Assembly: GCF_010731695.1 (NCBI RefSeq)
Contig: NZ_AP022586.1
Location: forward strand, 4,216,001 to 4,280,000
Direction of reading: 5' to 3'
DNA length: 64,000 nt
Source: Mycolicibacterium litorale
GTDB lineage: Bacteria; Actinomycetota; Actinomycetes; Mycobacteriales; Mycobacteriaceae
Made by a program: the position numbers and the translations under genes. Below are positions 53,197 to 62,779 of this stretch, in pieces; within the stretch, counting starts at the first letter, position 1; each line of letters opens with the position of its first letter. The notes below the pieces were generated by a model, which saw nothing but the letters and a program-made list of their open reading frames with translations, was not told the origin of the DNA and made no database searches.

Positions 53197-53874
53197 ATGC
53201 ACCATGGACCTGCACGAATCGTCTTGGTGACGGGCGCCTCGAAAGGTGTCGGCGCGGACGTCGCGCGCCACCTCGCCAACCCGGACACCCACGTCGTCGT
53301 CCACTACCGCGACGACGTCACACCGGCGAACGCCGTCGCCGAGGCCATCCGCAACGCCGGCGGACAGGCCTCGACCATGGCCGCCGACATCTCCGACGAA
53401 GCCGGCGCGGCCGCGATGATGGATTCCGTCTCCGCGCGCTTCGGCCGGTTGGATGCCCTGGTCCTGCATGCTTCGGGCGGCCTCGCACCGGGCGCCGACC
53501 CGCACGACGCGGTGCGCCGCAACCGCGAGGCGCAGCGCCGTCTGGTCCAGCTGGCCGTCCCGCTGATGCCCGTCGGCGGGCGCATCGTGTTCGTCACCAC
53601 CCACCAGGCGCACTTCTTCCCCAACAAGGCGGTCCCGAAAGGCTGTGCCGGGATCGCGGCGAGCCAGCGCGCCGGCGAAACCGCGCTCTACAGAATGCGT
53701 TCCACGCTCGCCCACGCCGGTGTCCACCTCACCGTGGTGTCCGGCGACATGATCGACGGCGACCCGCTGCGCGGCGTCGACGCCTTCGCCGAAGCGATCG
53801 TCGGCGCGACGTCGGCCCCCAACCCGCCGAGCATCGTCTACGCCGGCCGGGCCGAGTACCTCCAGACCGCCTGA
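53197..53874 (+). CDS. SDR-fold protein lacking the catalytic Tyr and Lys
   Basis: 225 residues from ATG at 53197 with a strong GGAAGGA. The Rossmann part is intact: VTGASKGVGADVARHLA (11-27), AADIS near 63-67, and HASGG (91-95) in place of NNAG. Where an SDR has Tyr-x-A-Ser-Lys, this protein has IAASQ (153-157), so Tyr became Ile and Lys became Gln, and the catalytic Ser position is Thr134/135. It may bind a nucleotide without normal reductase activity, or use another mechanism. It is preceded by phased repeats and followed by the convergent glycan operon. Confidence 0.82.
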   Translation: MHHGPARIVLVTGASKGVGADVARHLANPDTHVVVHYRDDVTPANAVAEAIRNAGGQASTMAADISDEAGAAAMMDSVSARFGRLDALVLHASGGLAPGADPHDAVRRNREAQRRLVQLAVPLMPVGGRIVFVTTHQAHFFPNKAVPKGCAGIAASQRAGETALYRMRSTLAHAGVHLTVVSGDMIDGDPLRGVDAFAEAIVGATSAPNPPSIVYAGRAEYLQTA

Positions 53875-53878
53875 CGTC

Positions 53879-54694
53879 TCAGGCGGGGGTCACGACGATG
53901 TCGTCCCCGCGCCGCGAGATGAGTCCGCTGCGCTCGAACGCGTCGAGCCAACCCGGCATCGGCCAGCGGTTCCATCGACGGTGGAAGATCCGGGCGTTGG
54001 CCACGATTTCGTCCAGGTGCTCGACCGGCGGATCCGAGACCGGATGGTGCTGGTGATAGGCGTCGGCACCGCCCACCCAGACGAGCGGCACGCCGCGCGT
54101 CCGGGCGACCGCACCGAAGTCGGTGTCCTCGCCGCCGTAGCCCGCATACGTCTCGCAGAACCCACCGAGCAGGCGCCATGTCGAGGCGCTCACCGCGAAG
54201 GACAGCGACCAGAACAGATCGTGATCGTCGGCGGCGACGAGCTCACCGGGCGGGGGCGCGGGGCGGCCCGGATGCGGCCGGGTCATCGTGGCGAGGGCGT
54301 CGATCGGATAGCCGGCATCCAGCGGCGGCGGTAGGTAGGTGACCGGCCCGCTGAACAGCGCGGCGGATCTGTAGGTGGCGCAGGCCTCGGCATACCGGCC
54401 GACGAGCGTCTCCCCCGGGATGCAGTCGACGTCGAGGAAGATCACCACGTCCGCGCCGCGCCGCAGCGCGTGCTCCGCGCCGAGGTTCCTGGCCCGCGCC
54501 AGGGGCAGGCCGGAAGTTGTTGTCGCACAATCGATCACCTCAGCGCTTCCGTCCACCACGCCGGCCATGCCGGGATCGTCGATCGCCACCACGACGCGCA
54601 GGTCCGGCCGTACCCGCGAACGCTCGAGTCCGGCGCTCTGCCGCCGCAGGTGGTCGTGGCGGCCGTGTGCAACCGTCACCAGCGCGGTCGTCAC
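53879..54694 (-). CDS. Glycosyltransferase family 2 protein (GalT-like C-terminus)
   Basis: 271 residues from GTG at 54694, overlapping the next gene upstream by 4 nt. GT-A fold: LVTVAHGRHDHLRRQ at the start, ARARNLGAEHALRRGAD, the metal-binding DVD motif (88-90, IFLDVDCIPG), and the acceptor-site block GYGGEDTDFG (186-195). It transfers a sugar from a nucleotide donor. It is the last gene of the four-gene minus-strand glycan operon; sugar and acceptor are unknown. Confidence 0.88.
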   Translation of the reverse strand: MTTALVTVAHGRHDHLRRQSAGLERSRVRPDLRVVVAIDDPGMAGVVDGSAEVIDCATTTSGLPLARARNLGAEHALRRGADVVIFLDVDCIPGETLVGRYAEACATYRSAALFSGPVTYLPPPLDAGYPIDALATMTRPHPGRPAPPPGELVAADDHDLFWSLSFAVSASTWRLLGGFCETYAGYGGEDTDFGAVARTRGVPLVWVGGADAYHQHHPVSDPPVEHLDEIVANARIFHRRWNRWPMPGWLDAFERSGLISRRGDDIVVTPA

Positions 54695-55677
54695 GCGGCG
54701 ATCACCGCGGCGGCGCGCGCTGCGGCACCGGCCCCCTGCAATCGCCGCCACTGGTCGCCGGTGCTACGGGCCCGCGCCGTGGTGATCAGCGGCGCCCACT
54801 CGTCGGGCCGGGGCCACACCGGCGCGGTGGCCACGACGCCCGCGTCGGCCAGCGCGGCCGCTGTCGAATGCTGCTCGCCGAACGGACGGTGCTGCGGAAT
54901 GACCACGGCCGCAACAGATGCCGCCGCCACGTCGGCGATCGCGCTCTGCCCGGCGTGGGTCACCACGACGCCGGCGCCGCTGAGCAGCGGCCACAACTCC
55001 TCCACCCATCCCGCGTCCCCGCCTGCGGCCACCCAGCGGAAGTCGGGCGCCCCGCGCCTGAGCTGGTCGAGCGCGTCAGCAGGCGCCGTCGACCCACCCG
55101 CGCCCGCGAGCAGCAGTCCGGTTGTGGGCCGCGAGGGCGACGGAGTGGCCAACGGCGCACCCTCGAAGCGGCTGATCACCCCGACGTAATGCGTTTTGCC
55201 GTCATGGCGGGCCAGCCAGTCCGGCCGGTACACCTCGCTCGACCACGGAGCGACGATCTCGTCGGCGATGTCGTATCCCAGCCCGTGCACCGCGTCCCCG
55301 CGCTCACCCGGCATCGCCATCACCGTGACCGGGACGCCGGCCAGCCGGCACAGCAGCGCCACCTCGACCGAGACGTCGACCACCATGCGGCGCGGCCGCA
55401 ACGTCGCGATGGCGTTGACCAGCACTGCCGACCGATCGGCAAGCCCGTCGACGCGCAGCGGAGCCCAGTGCAGCCGGCCGTTGGCCGTCGGGTCGGCGAC
55501 CTGGCCCTCCCCGCCGGGGACGTCGAGGGGGAGCTGCACCCAGCCGACGTCGGAGTCCAGTTCACGCGGACGCGGCGCCGAGGAGAAGAACACCACCTCT
55601 TCGGTGAGGTGTCCGATGATGGCCATCGCCCGCGCCGTGTGACCGCGTCCGTGATGGTGCACGTAGTAACCGATCAC
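54691..55677 (-). CDS. GT-B glycosyltransferase (MurG/MGT-like)
   Basis: 328 residues. The opening GYYVHHHGRGHTARAMAI (about 3-20) is the HGxGH-type acceptor loop of the MurG/UDP-glycosyltransferase group. In the C-terminal half GLLLAGAGGS, VVVTHAGQSAIADVAAASVA (about 237-256) and VIPQHRPFGEQ bind the nucleotide sugar. The GTG at 55677 overlaps the upstream stop by 4 nt. Donor and acceptor are unknown. Confidence 0.85.
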   Translation of the reverse strand: MIGYYVHHHGRGHTARAMAIIGHLTEEVVFFSSAPRPRELDSDVGWVQLPLDVPGGEGQVADPTANGRLHWAPLRVDGLADRSAVLVNAIATLRPRRMVVDVSVEVALLCRLAGVPVTVMAMPGERGDAVHGLGYDIADEIVAPWSSEVYRPDWLARHDGKTHYVGVISRFEGAPLATPSPSRPTTGLLLAGAGGSTAPADALDQLRRGAPDFRWVAAGGDAGWVEELWPLLSGAGVVVTHAGQSAIADVAAASVAAVVIPQHRPFGEQHSTAAALADAGVVATAPVWPRPDEWAPLITTARARSTGDQWRRLQGAGAAARAAAVIAA

Positions 55678-56765
55678 GCCGAGACCCGTTCGGGCTCGAC
55701 GCCGATCAGGTCGGCGAAGTGCTCGAGGTAGCGCGCGACCATCACGCTCTGCGAGCAGTGTGACTCCGCGCGTGCCCGGACCGGACCACGGGGCAGGTGC
55801 GCCGCGACGCGCAACGCCCGGCTGAGCGCCTCGATGTCACCCGGTGGCGCGAGCCGCCCGCTGGCGGCGTCGATCGTCTCGGGAATGCCGCCGCGGGCGA
55901 AGGCCGCAACCGGTGTGCCGCTGGCCAGCGCCTCGGCCGTGACGAGACCGTAGGGCTCCTCCCAGCGCGGCGTGACGAGCGCGACGGCCGCACCTCCCAC
56001 CAGTTCGTTGAGCTCGTCGCGGCGCAGGTGACCCTCGTAGGTCACCCCGTCGCCGAGGTGCGGACGCACCGCCTGTTCGAAATATGCCGGGTCGCCCATC
56101 GGGCCTGCGATCCGCAGCCGGAAACCCGCCATCCGGGCCGCGGCGATCGCGTCGGGTAGGCCCTTCTCCGGGACCAGGCGCCCGCTCCAGACCGCGTAGT
56201 CGCCACCCGGCCCCGGTCGCCACTCGTCGAGGTCGATGCCGTTGGCGATGACGGGCACCGGCCCGTTGACCGGTTCCCACTGCCGTGCGGTGAACGCGCT
56301 CACCGCGGTGAACGCGCTGGCCACGCCGCCGGGTAGCGCGACGGCCTGCTCCAGCCACTTCAGCGGCGGGGTGTGCAGTGTGGTCAGCATCGGTACCGTG
56401 AGCGTGCGGGCCATGGCCAGCGGCAGGTAGTGGAGGCTGTGGTTGTGCACGATGTCGAACGAATCCCTCAGCCGGTCAGCGAGATTGAGCATCACCGACA
56501 GGTAGGCGTGCGTCTCGTGGACCACCCAGTCGGGCACCGAAGGGTCCTGCCGGGACGCTTCACTCATCTCCAGCGTGTGCACCGGAACCACGTCCCAGGG
56601 CAGGTCGACCGCGGAGCCCGGCGCGGCGAACATCGTCACGGAATGGCCTGCGGCGGTGAGGGCGTGGGCGAACTGGTACACGAACGCCTCGAGGCCTCCG
56701 GCGAACGGTTGGCGCACGGGATACCGCGCCGAGGCGATCAGCGCGACCCGGATGGCAGCGGTCAC
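55674..56765 (-). CDS. Glycosyltransferase family 4 protein
   Basis: 363 residues from GTG at 56765. GT-B fold: the N-terminal half has YPVRQPFAGGLEAFVYQFAH (about 15-34) and DIVHNHSLHYLPLAMAR. The C-terminal half has YAVWSGRLVPEKGLPDAIAA and the E-x7-E donor-site motif in EEPYGLVTAEALASGTPVAA. Overall it resembles retaining GT4 enzymes of polysaccharide synthesis. 4-nt overlaps on both sides place it firmly in the operon. Confidence 0.9.
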   Translation of the reverse strand: MTAAIRVALIASARYPVRQPFAGGLEAFVYQFAHALTAAGHSVTMFAAPGSAVDLPWDVVPVHTLEMSEASRQDPSVPDWVVHETHAYLSVMLNLADRLRDSFDIVHNHSLHYLPLAMARTLTVPMLTTLHTPPLKWLEQAVALPGGVASAFTAVSAFTARQWEPVNGPVPVIANGIDLDEWRPGPGGDYAVWSGRLVPEKGLPDAIAAARMAGFRLRIAGPMGDPAYFEQAVRPHLGDGVTYEGHLRRDELNELVGGAAVALVTPRWEEPYGLVTAEALASGTPVAAFARGGIPETIDAASGRLAPPGDIEALSRALRVAAHLPRGPVRARAESHCSQSVMVARYLEHFADLIGVEPERVSA

Positions 56766-57835
56766 GCGGCGTCCGCGTCCGCGAGCAGGGTGCGGTAGAG
56801 GTTCGTCATCTCCCGCCGGACGTCGTGCAGTTGGCGTTCGCGCTCGCTTCGGCGATCGCCGCCGTGCGCCGTGCGCGCCAGACTCGCGGCAACCGCCTGC
56901 GGCAGACCGTCCGGAGCGTCTGCGGTGAAGCGGTACGTCGGGTCGCCGTGCTGCTCGTGGAAGAACCCGCATTCCGGGACGATGGCCGCGACGCCGGCGT
57001 CGTAGCACGCCTCCACCCATCCCGAGTGCGTCCCGAACCGGTAGGGCAGGACGAGGGCGTCGATCTCACCGAGGTACTGCCGCAGTTCGTCGTCGGTGAA
57101 GCGGGGGTGCACCCGCACGTCGACGCCGCGCCGGCCCAGCTCGTCGAGCCGTTCGGCGGTCAGCGACTCGGCCCGCGGTGAGCGGTGGACGTCCTCGTCG
57201 ACGTCCAGGCGCAGCCGCCACGCGGACTCCTCGGCGGCGAGCAGCGCGTCGAGCACCGGAAGCGGATCGATGTTGGCGCGCAACGACTTCGCGTGCACGG
57301 CGACCACCGCAGGCGTATCCGCGCGGCGATCCGCTCCGACGGCGGCCAGCGGCAGCACGTGCGGGTGCGGCAGCACGGTGGCCCGCCGGCCCCACCGGTC
57401 GGCAATGGCGTCAGCCGCTCCCGGCGTGAGCGTCACCACCGCGTCCGCCGCCGGGATCAGCACGTCGAGCCGTGCCAGATGCTCGCTGGGGTCGGCGAAA
57501 TGCGGATTGTGCAGATCGTGCACGGTCACCACCAGCGGTGCTCGGCGCGCGCTCAGCACGCCGGCGACGTCGCGCAGTACCGCAGGTGGGGTCGAGTCGT
57601 ATCCGAAGTGCACGTGCATGACGTCGAAGCTCTCGCATCCCTCGGCGAGATACCTCGGATCGAGGAGCCGCGGTGGCCACCATTGACCGGGCAGCGTCGC
57701 GCCGATCGGTCGCGGGTCGTCCAGCAGCAGAACGGATTCGGGGTCGGTGATGGCGCGCACGTAGGGGTGCGCAGCAGGGACCGAGGCAACAGCGATCAAC
57801 CATCCAAACCTGTCGAGCAAGCAGGGGCGGCACAC
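56762..57835 (-). CDS. GT-B glycosyltransferase, first gene of minus-strand glycan operon
   Basis: 357 residues from GTG at 57835, though a TTG at 57799 (giving LIAVASVPAAHPYV) fits the usual start of such proteins better. It shows GT-B features: CESFDVMHVHFGYDSTPPAV (about 67-86), LVVTVHDLHNPHFADPSEHL, AVVTLTPGAADAIADRWG and YLGEIDALVLPYRFGTHSGW, EACYDAGVAAIVPECGFFHE. No Shine-Dalgarno sequence is present. Sugar specificity cannot be told. Confidence 0.82.
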   Translation of the reverse strand: MCRPCLLDRFGWLIAVASVPAAHPYVRAITDPESVLLLDDPRPIGATLPGQWWPPRLLDPRYLAEGCESFDVMHVHFGYDSTPPAVLRDVAGVLSARRAPLVVTVHDLHNPHFADPSEHLARLDVLIPAADAVVTLTPGAADAIADRWGRRATVLPHPHVLPLAAVGADRRADTPAVVAVHAKSLRANIDPLPVLDALLAAEESAWRLRLDVDEDVHRSPRAESLTAERLDELGRRGVDVRVHPRFTDDELRQYLGEIDALVLPYRFGTHSGWVEACYDAGVAAIVPECGFFHEQHGDPTYRFTADAPDGLPQAVAASLARTAHGGDRRSERERQLHDVRREMTNLYRTLLADADAA

Positions 57836-57891
57836 CCTCGCCGCTTGCTAGACGATTGCGCCACGGAAATTTGTATCACGATCTCGGCGCC

Positions 57892-57897
57892 TACTCT
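57892..57897 (+). promoter_or_regulatory. -10 element of the plus-strand glycan operon
   Basis: TACTCT lies 7 nt before the GTG at 57905, with TTGTAT at 57871-57876 as a weak -35. It predicts a leaderless transcript divergent from the minus-strand glycan operon, within a 69-bp gap. Confidence 0.4.
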
Positions 57898-57904
57898 CGA
57901 CGTG

Positions 57905-58852
57905 GTGAGCGACGACCATGCGGGACGGGTGTGGCACTACCGGGACTTCTACCGTCCGCCCGGTACCGCGCCGGCGACGTCGGCACCGCTGTGGCTGGTC
58001 GTCGGCAACTGTCAGGCCGAAGCGCTGCGGATCCTCCTCGACGCGGTGCCCCAGCGGCCGTACCGGACCGCACGCATCCCCCCGGTGCACGAACTGCAGC
58101 GATCGGATCTTCGCCACCTCGACGACCTCCTTGCCGAAACCTCGGTGCTCGTCTGCCAGCCCATCCGGGATGACTACCGGGGACTGCCGGTCGGGACCTC
58201 GCAATTGATCGAACGGCTCCCCGCGGGTGCAAAAGTGGTGCGGTGGCCGGTGATTCGGTACGCAGGCCTGTACCCCTTCCAGGTCATCGTGCGCCATCCG
58301 GCCGACCGGTCGGTCACCCCTCCCCCGGTGCCCTATCACGATCTGCGCACCATCGTGGCCGCCCGCGACCACCGGCCCGCCGATGCGCAGTGGGACGTCG
58401 AGGTGGCCGCGGCGCAGTTCCGGGCGGTCGCCGACGCCAGCTGTGCGGAGCTGGCCCGCCGGGAACGCGCGCACACCGATGTCGGAGTGTCTGATGTGTT
58501 GCTACGCCACGGGGCCGAGGCCGCGCACACCATCAACCACCCGGGCAACAGTGTCCTGGCCGAACTGGCGACGCGTGTGCTGCGTCACCAAAATGTCACA
58601 CTTGCGGTCACGCCGTCGCCGCGGACGATGCTCGGCTCGATTCACGCTCCGCTGGAGGCCAGGGTGCTGGCGGCACTGGGGATCGACGCGGCTCCTCGAC
58701 CGAAATGGCAAGACATGCAACGAACGTGGCGTCCGGAGGAGGTTCATGCCATCCAGCTGCGATGGTACGAAACCAATCCGGACTACATCGCGCTGGCGCT
58801 CGAGCGGCACGCCGGCACGCTGGAACTCCTCGGCATGAGCCGGGCCGCGTGA
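57905..58852 (+). CDS. WcbI-family polysaccharide biosynthesis putative acyltransferase
   Basis: 315 residues from GTG at 57905 (GTG 57902 is the alternative). WcbI proteins, first noted in capsule clusters, are thought to be acetyl- or acyltransferases with a catalytic Cys/His pair. LWLVVGNCQAEALRILLDAV (30-48) has the signature GNCQ motif. INHPGNSVLAELATRVLRHQ near residues 215-234 is the other conserved block. It opens the plus-strand arm of the glycan locus, suggesting the glycan is acylated. Confidence 0.85.
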   Translation: MSDDHAGRVWHYRDFYRPPGTAPATSAPLWLVVGNCQAEALRILLDAVPQRPYRTARIPPVHELQRSDLRHLDDLLAETSVLVCQPIRDDYRGLPVGTSQLIERLPAGAKVVRWPVIRYAGLYPFQVIVRHPADRSVTPPPVPYHDLRTIVAARDHRPADAQWDVEVAAAQFRAVADASCAELARRERAHTDVGVSDVLLRHGAEAAHTINHPGNSVLAELATRVLRHQNVTLAVTPSPRTMLGSIHAPLEARVLAALGIDAAPRPKWQDMQRTWRPEEVHAIQLRWYETNPDYIALALERHAGTLELLGMSRAA

Positions 58853-59847
58853 CCATGCCTGTCACCCATCTGATCGTCGGACCCCGCGAACACGGTGTCA
58901 CCCGGTTCGGCGTGGATCTTGTGGAGTCATTGCGCGCCAACGGATTCCACGCCCCGGCTCTGGAAGCGCTGCAACCGCCACTGTGGGGCGGAATCCACCT
59001 GCAGTTCACCGACCGCCTCTTCGGGACCACCCCGCAGCAGGCGGCCGACACGGTGCGCACGCTGGTGGACGACGTCCGGCGGTGCGGCGGGCGGGTCACC
59101 GCGACGCTGCACGACCTGCCTCAGCCGTCCGACGGGAACAGTCTGCACCGGCGGCTCGCCGCGTACGGCGAGGTGTCGGCCCTGGTCGACGGGGTGGTGG
59201 TCAGCAGCGAACACGAACGGGCGCTGCTGGCCGAGGGTGGGCTGCATCCGCGTCGGGTCGCCGTGGTCCCGCTGCCTCTCGAACCCGACGGCGACACCAC
59301 GCCCCCGGACCGCGCGGGCGCCCGCGCCGTCGGCGTGTTCGGCTTCCTCTATCCCGGCAAGGGGCACGCCGAGGTGATCGCCGCGCTGGCCGGTTCCGCA
59401 CCCGACGTCGAGATCCTCGCCCTCGGCGCACCGTCGGCCGGTCACGCCGACCTCGCCGACCAACTGGTCGCCGAATGCGCCCGCACCGGCCGCCGGTTCC
59501 GCGTGACCGGGCACCTCCCCGACGCCGACGTCCGCCGCACCCTGCGCAGCGTTACGGTGCCCGTGGCGCCCCACCGCCACGTGTCGGCGTCAGGATCGCT
59601 CAACTCGTGGATCAGCGCCGGCCGACGCCCGCTGGCGCCGGCCAACCGCTACACCCGGGAAATCGCGCAGCGCAATCCCGATGCGGTGCTGCTCTACCCG
59701 GACACCCCCACCGGTCTGCACGATGCGCTCGAACGCGCCCTGGCCGAGCCTGCGGTGACCTGGTTGCCCGTCGGCACGGCGTGCACGCCGTCTCGCGCCG
59801 AGGCCGCCCGCCAGTACGCCGCGCTACTGCAGCGGTGGCACCGGTGA
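58849..59847 (+). CDS. Glycosyltransferase-like protein (GT-B, divergent)
   Basis: 332 residues from GTG at 58849, which overlaps the WcbI stop by 4 nt; an ATG at 58855 is the alternative. It has a GT-B plan: RFGVDLVESLRANGFHAPAL, RVTATLHDLPQPSDGNSLHR, VDGVVVSSEHERALLAEGG, then VGVFGFLYPGKGHAEVIAAL with the GKG-type phosphate contact and SASGSLNSWISAGRRPLAPA near the C-terminus. No E-x7-E motif is seen, so activity is less sure. It lies between WcbI and a GT2 gene in one operon. Confidence 0.78.
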   Translation: MTMPVTHLIVGPREHGVTRFGVDLVESLRANGFHAPALEALQPPLWGGIHLQFTDRLFGTTPQQAADTVRTLVDDVRRCGGRVTATLHDLPQPSDGNSLHRRLAAYGEVSALVDGVVVSSEHERALLAEGGLHPRRVAVVPLPLEPDGDTTPPDRAGARAVGVFGFLYPGKGHAEVIAALAGSAPDVEILALGAPSAGHADLADQLVAECARTGRRFRVTGHLPDADVRRTLRSVTVPVAPHRHVSASGSLNSWISAGRRPLAPANRYTREIAQRNPDAVLLYPDTPTGLHDALERALAEPAVTWLPVGTACTPSRAEAARQYAALLQRWHR

Positions 59848-61187
59848 CGGCCGGGGACCAGCCGATCCCCCTGAACGACGGCCGCTTCACGGTTCCCGGC
59901 AACCGGTGGGACCTGGTGGCGGGGAGCACGGGCTCCGACGCCACCGTCGCCGTCGTCATTCCGTACTACAACCAGCAGCGGGAACTCGACCGGACACTCG
60001 CCGCACTGGCGCGGCAGACCTACCCCGCCCACCTCGTGCAGGTGGTCGTCGCCGACGACGGTTCGGCGCGCACGCCCGCGCTGCCTCGCTCGCCACTCGA
60101 CCTCCGGGTGGTGCGGCAGGAGGATCTCGGGTTCCGCGCCGCGGCCGCCCGCAACCTCGGTGCCGCGGCGACCGATGCCGCCGTGTTGTGCTTCCTCGAC
60201 GCGGACACCGTGCCCGAACCCGATTACCTGCGTGCCATCACCCGGCTGCCGTCCCGGTTACCCGACGCCCTGGTGGTGGGCCGGCGGCGTTACGCCGACC
60301 TCGACGCGGCCGCACCCGGGACGGCTCCGCAACCGCTGCCCGAGCCCCGCTGGCTCGCCGATGCGTACGCGGCCACCGGGGATCTGCTGCACCTCGACCA
60401 CCGGTCCTACCGTTATGTCATCAGCTCGGTGATGTGCTGCAGCGCGGACCTCTTCTCCGACATCGGCGGCTTCGACGGGTCGTTCGTCGGTTATGGCGGC
60501 GAGGACTGGGAGTTCGCCCATCGCGCACTGGCGAACGGAGCGGTGCTCCACCACGCCGGCGACGCGGTGGCCTGGCACCACGGACCCGATTGGGCGGGGC
60601 GCGACGTCCCCGGCCGCGCCGCGGTCAAGAACGCCGAGGCGCTCGCACTGTCACGTCGCATCACCGATCCGGACGCCCGCCGCACGGGCTTGCGCTACGC
60701 GCTGCCGGACGTCGCCGTCGCCGTCGACAGCGCGGGACACACGGCGAGTTCGCTGGCGCGCACGATCAGCGGATTCCTCGGCGAGGACGTGGGCGTCTGG
60801 ATACGCGGCGACGCCGCGGAGGCGCTGCTGCGGGCGGTGGGCGCGGACGACGACCGGCTCCGGACCGGGTCGGTCCCCGACGACGTCCTGCGCCGCTGCC
60901 GGTTCCTCATCACCACGCAGGGACGCGCGGAGCTGTCCCGCGCCGGCGTGGCGTCCCTGCTGCGCACCTGCTCCGGCGAGGCGGTCGGCGCCGTTACATC
61001 GAAGGCACCGGGTGTCGCGGTCACGTGTCGGGCGACCTGGGCGCGCAACCGCGTGCGCCGATGGACGACCGGCACCGTGCGGTTCGCCGACCCCGCCGAC
61101 GCGGACAGGGTGAGCCGGGCGGTGACCGTCGACGCCGAGTCGATCGGGTTGCGCTGCGGCGCGGAGGAACCAGACCTGTCCTGGTGA
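59844..61187 (+). CDS. Glycosyltransferase family 2 with unknown C-terminal domain
   Basis: 447 residues from GTG at 59844, overlapping the previous stop by 4 nt. The GT-A part (about 34-285) has [40 protein letters not shown], the DAD metal motif (119-121) and [14 protein letters not shown] (217-230) as acceptor block. The final 160 residues (from about 290) begin with [20 protein letters not shown], look like another small alpha/beta domain, and have no family I can name. It is the last gene of the plus-strand glycan operon. Confidence 0.88.
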   Translation: MTAGDQPIPLNDGRFTVPGNRWDLVAGSTGSDATVAVVIPYYNQQRELDRTLAALARQTYPAHLVQVVVADDGSARTPALPRSPLDLRVVRQEDLGFRAAAARNLGAAATDAAVLCFLDADTVPEPDYLRAITRLPSRLPDALVVGRRRYADLDAAAPGTAPQPLPEPRWLADAYAATGDLLHLDHRSYRYVISSVMCCSADLFSDIGGFDGSFVGYGGEDWEFAHRALANGAVLHHAGDAVAWHHGPDWAGRDVPGRAAVKNAEALALSRRITDPDARRTGLRYALPDVAVAVDSAGHTASSLARTISGFLGEDVGVWIRGDAAEALLRAVGADDDRLRTGSVPDDVLRRCRFLITTQGRAELSRAGVASLLRTCSGEAVGAVTSKAPGVAVTCRATWARNRVRRWTTGTVRFADPADADRVSRAVTVDAESIGLRCGAEEPDLSW

Positions 61188-61239
61188 CACTGCCGGGTCC
61201 GCGGTACCGGTGGTCCGGGTGGGATGCCAAACTGTGCCG

Positions 61240-62775
61240 ATGCTGATCGCGATACCACGCGAGTCTTCGCCCGGAGAGACCCGCGTCGCCGCCACCCCGC
61301 AGACGGTCGGGCAGATCATCAAGCTCGGGTACTCGGTCATGGTCGAGTCCGGTGCCGGCGCGGCCTCGAGTTTCTCCGACGCCGCCTACGTCGAGGCCGG
61401 TGCCGAGATCGGGTCGTTCGAGCAGGTCTGGTCGGCCGATGTGGTGCTGAAGGTCAACGCACCGGACGACGCCGAGATCGCCGCGCTCAAGGACGGTTCG
61501 ACACTGGTCGGGCTGATCTCACCCGCGCTGAAGCCCGACCTCGTCGAGAAACTGTCCACGCGCCGCATCACCGTGCTGGCCATGGACGCCGTACCCCGCA
61601 TCTCCCGCGCGCAGTCGCTGGACGTGCTGTCGTCGATGGCCAACATCGCCGGATACCGCGCGGTGGTCGAGGCAGCGCACGCCTTCGGCCGGTTCTTCAC
61701 CGGTCAGGTGACCGCGGCGGGCAAGGTGCCGCCGGCCAAGGTGCTGGTGGTCGGCGCCGGCGTGGCGGGTCTCGCCGCGATCGGCGCCGCGGGCAGCCTC
61801 GGCGCGATCGTGCGGGCCACCGACCCCCGCCCGGAGGTGGCCGACCAGGTCAAATCGCTCGGCGGTGAGTACCTGGCTGTCGACCCGGCAGCGGCCGAGG
61901 TGTCGGCGACCGGCTACGCCAAAGAGATGGGCGACGACTACAAGGCCCGCGAGGCGGCGCTGTACGCCGAGCAGTGCAAGGACGTCGACATCATCGTCAC
62001 CACCGCGCTCATCCCGGGCCGCCCGGCGCCGCGGATCATCACCGCGGACATGGTGGCCTCGATGAAACCGGGCAGCGTGATCGTGGACATGGCCGCGGCC
62101 AACGGCGGCAACGTCGAGGGCACCGTCAAGGATCAGGCCGTCGTCAGCGCCAACGGCGTGACGATCATCGGCTACACCGACCTGGCGGGCCGGCTGCCCG
62201 CCACGGCCTCCCAGCTCTACGCCACCAACCTGGTCAACCTGCTCAAGCTGCTGACGCCGGAGAAGGACGGGCAGCTCACGCTCGACTGGGACGACGTGGT
62301 GCAGCGCTCCGTGACCGTGGTGCGCGACGGGGAGGTCACCTGGCCGCCGCCTCCGGTCCAGGTGTCGGCGGCCCCGGCCGCCGCCGCATCGGTCGCTCCG
62401 GTCGAGGCGAAGCCGGCCAAGCAGCCCATGACGACAGCGCGCCGCCTCGGGGTGACGTTCGGCGTCGCCGCGGCGCTGCTCGTGTTGATTGCGCTCTCAC
62501 CCGCCGCACTGCAGGTCCACCTGACCGTGTTCGCGCTGGCGATCGTGATCGGCTACTACGTGATCGGCAACGTGCACCACGCGCTGCACACCCCGCTGAT
62601 GTCGGTGACCAACGCGATCTCGGGGATCATCGTCGTCGGCGCGCTGCTGCAGATCGGCCATGGTGACGTGGCCGTGACCGCGCTGGCCTTCGTGGCGATC
62701 CTGCTCGCCAGTATCAACATCTTCGGCGGCTTCGCGGTCACGCGCCGCATGCTCGCGATGTTCTCGAGGAGCTAG
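61240..62775 (+). CDS. pntA: Proton-translocating transhydrogenase alpha subunit (fused PntA)
   Basis: 511 residues, the single-chain form as in E. coli. Mtb has two genes (pntAa, pntAb) instead. Residues 1-370 are the NAD(H)-binding domain [41 protein letters not shown] (about 166-185), [16 protein letters not shown] Pro/Ala linker leads to about three or four membrane spans (415-510; [20 protein letters not shown]). With PntB it uses the proton gradient to make NADPH from NADH. ATG at 61240 is preferred. Confidence 0.95.
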   Translation: MLIAIPRESSPGETRVAATPQTVGQIIKLGYSVMVESGAGAASSFSDAAYVEAGAEIGSFEQVWSADVVLKVNAPDDAEIAALKDGSTLVGLISPALKPDLVEKLSTRRITVLAMDAVPRISRAQSLDVLSSMANIAGYRAVVEAAHAFGRFFTGQVTAAGKVPPAKVLVVGAGVAGLAAIGAAGSLGAIVRATDPRPEVADQVKSLGGEYLAVDPAAAEVSATGYAKEMGDDYKAREAALYAEQCKDVDIIVTTALIPGRPAPRIITADMVASMKPGSVIVDMAAANGGNVEGTVKDQAVVSANGVTIIGYTDLAGRLPATASQLYATNLVNLLKLLTPEKDGQLTLDWDDVVQRSVTVVRDGEVTWPPPPVQVSAAPAAAASVAPVEAKPAKQPMTTARRLGVTFGVAAALLVLIALSPAALQVHLTVFALAIVIGYYVIGNVHHALHTPLMSVTNAISGIIVVGALLQIGHGDVAVTALAFVAILLASINIFGGFAVTRRMLAMFSRS

Positions 62776-62779
62776 AACC

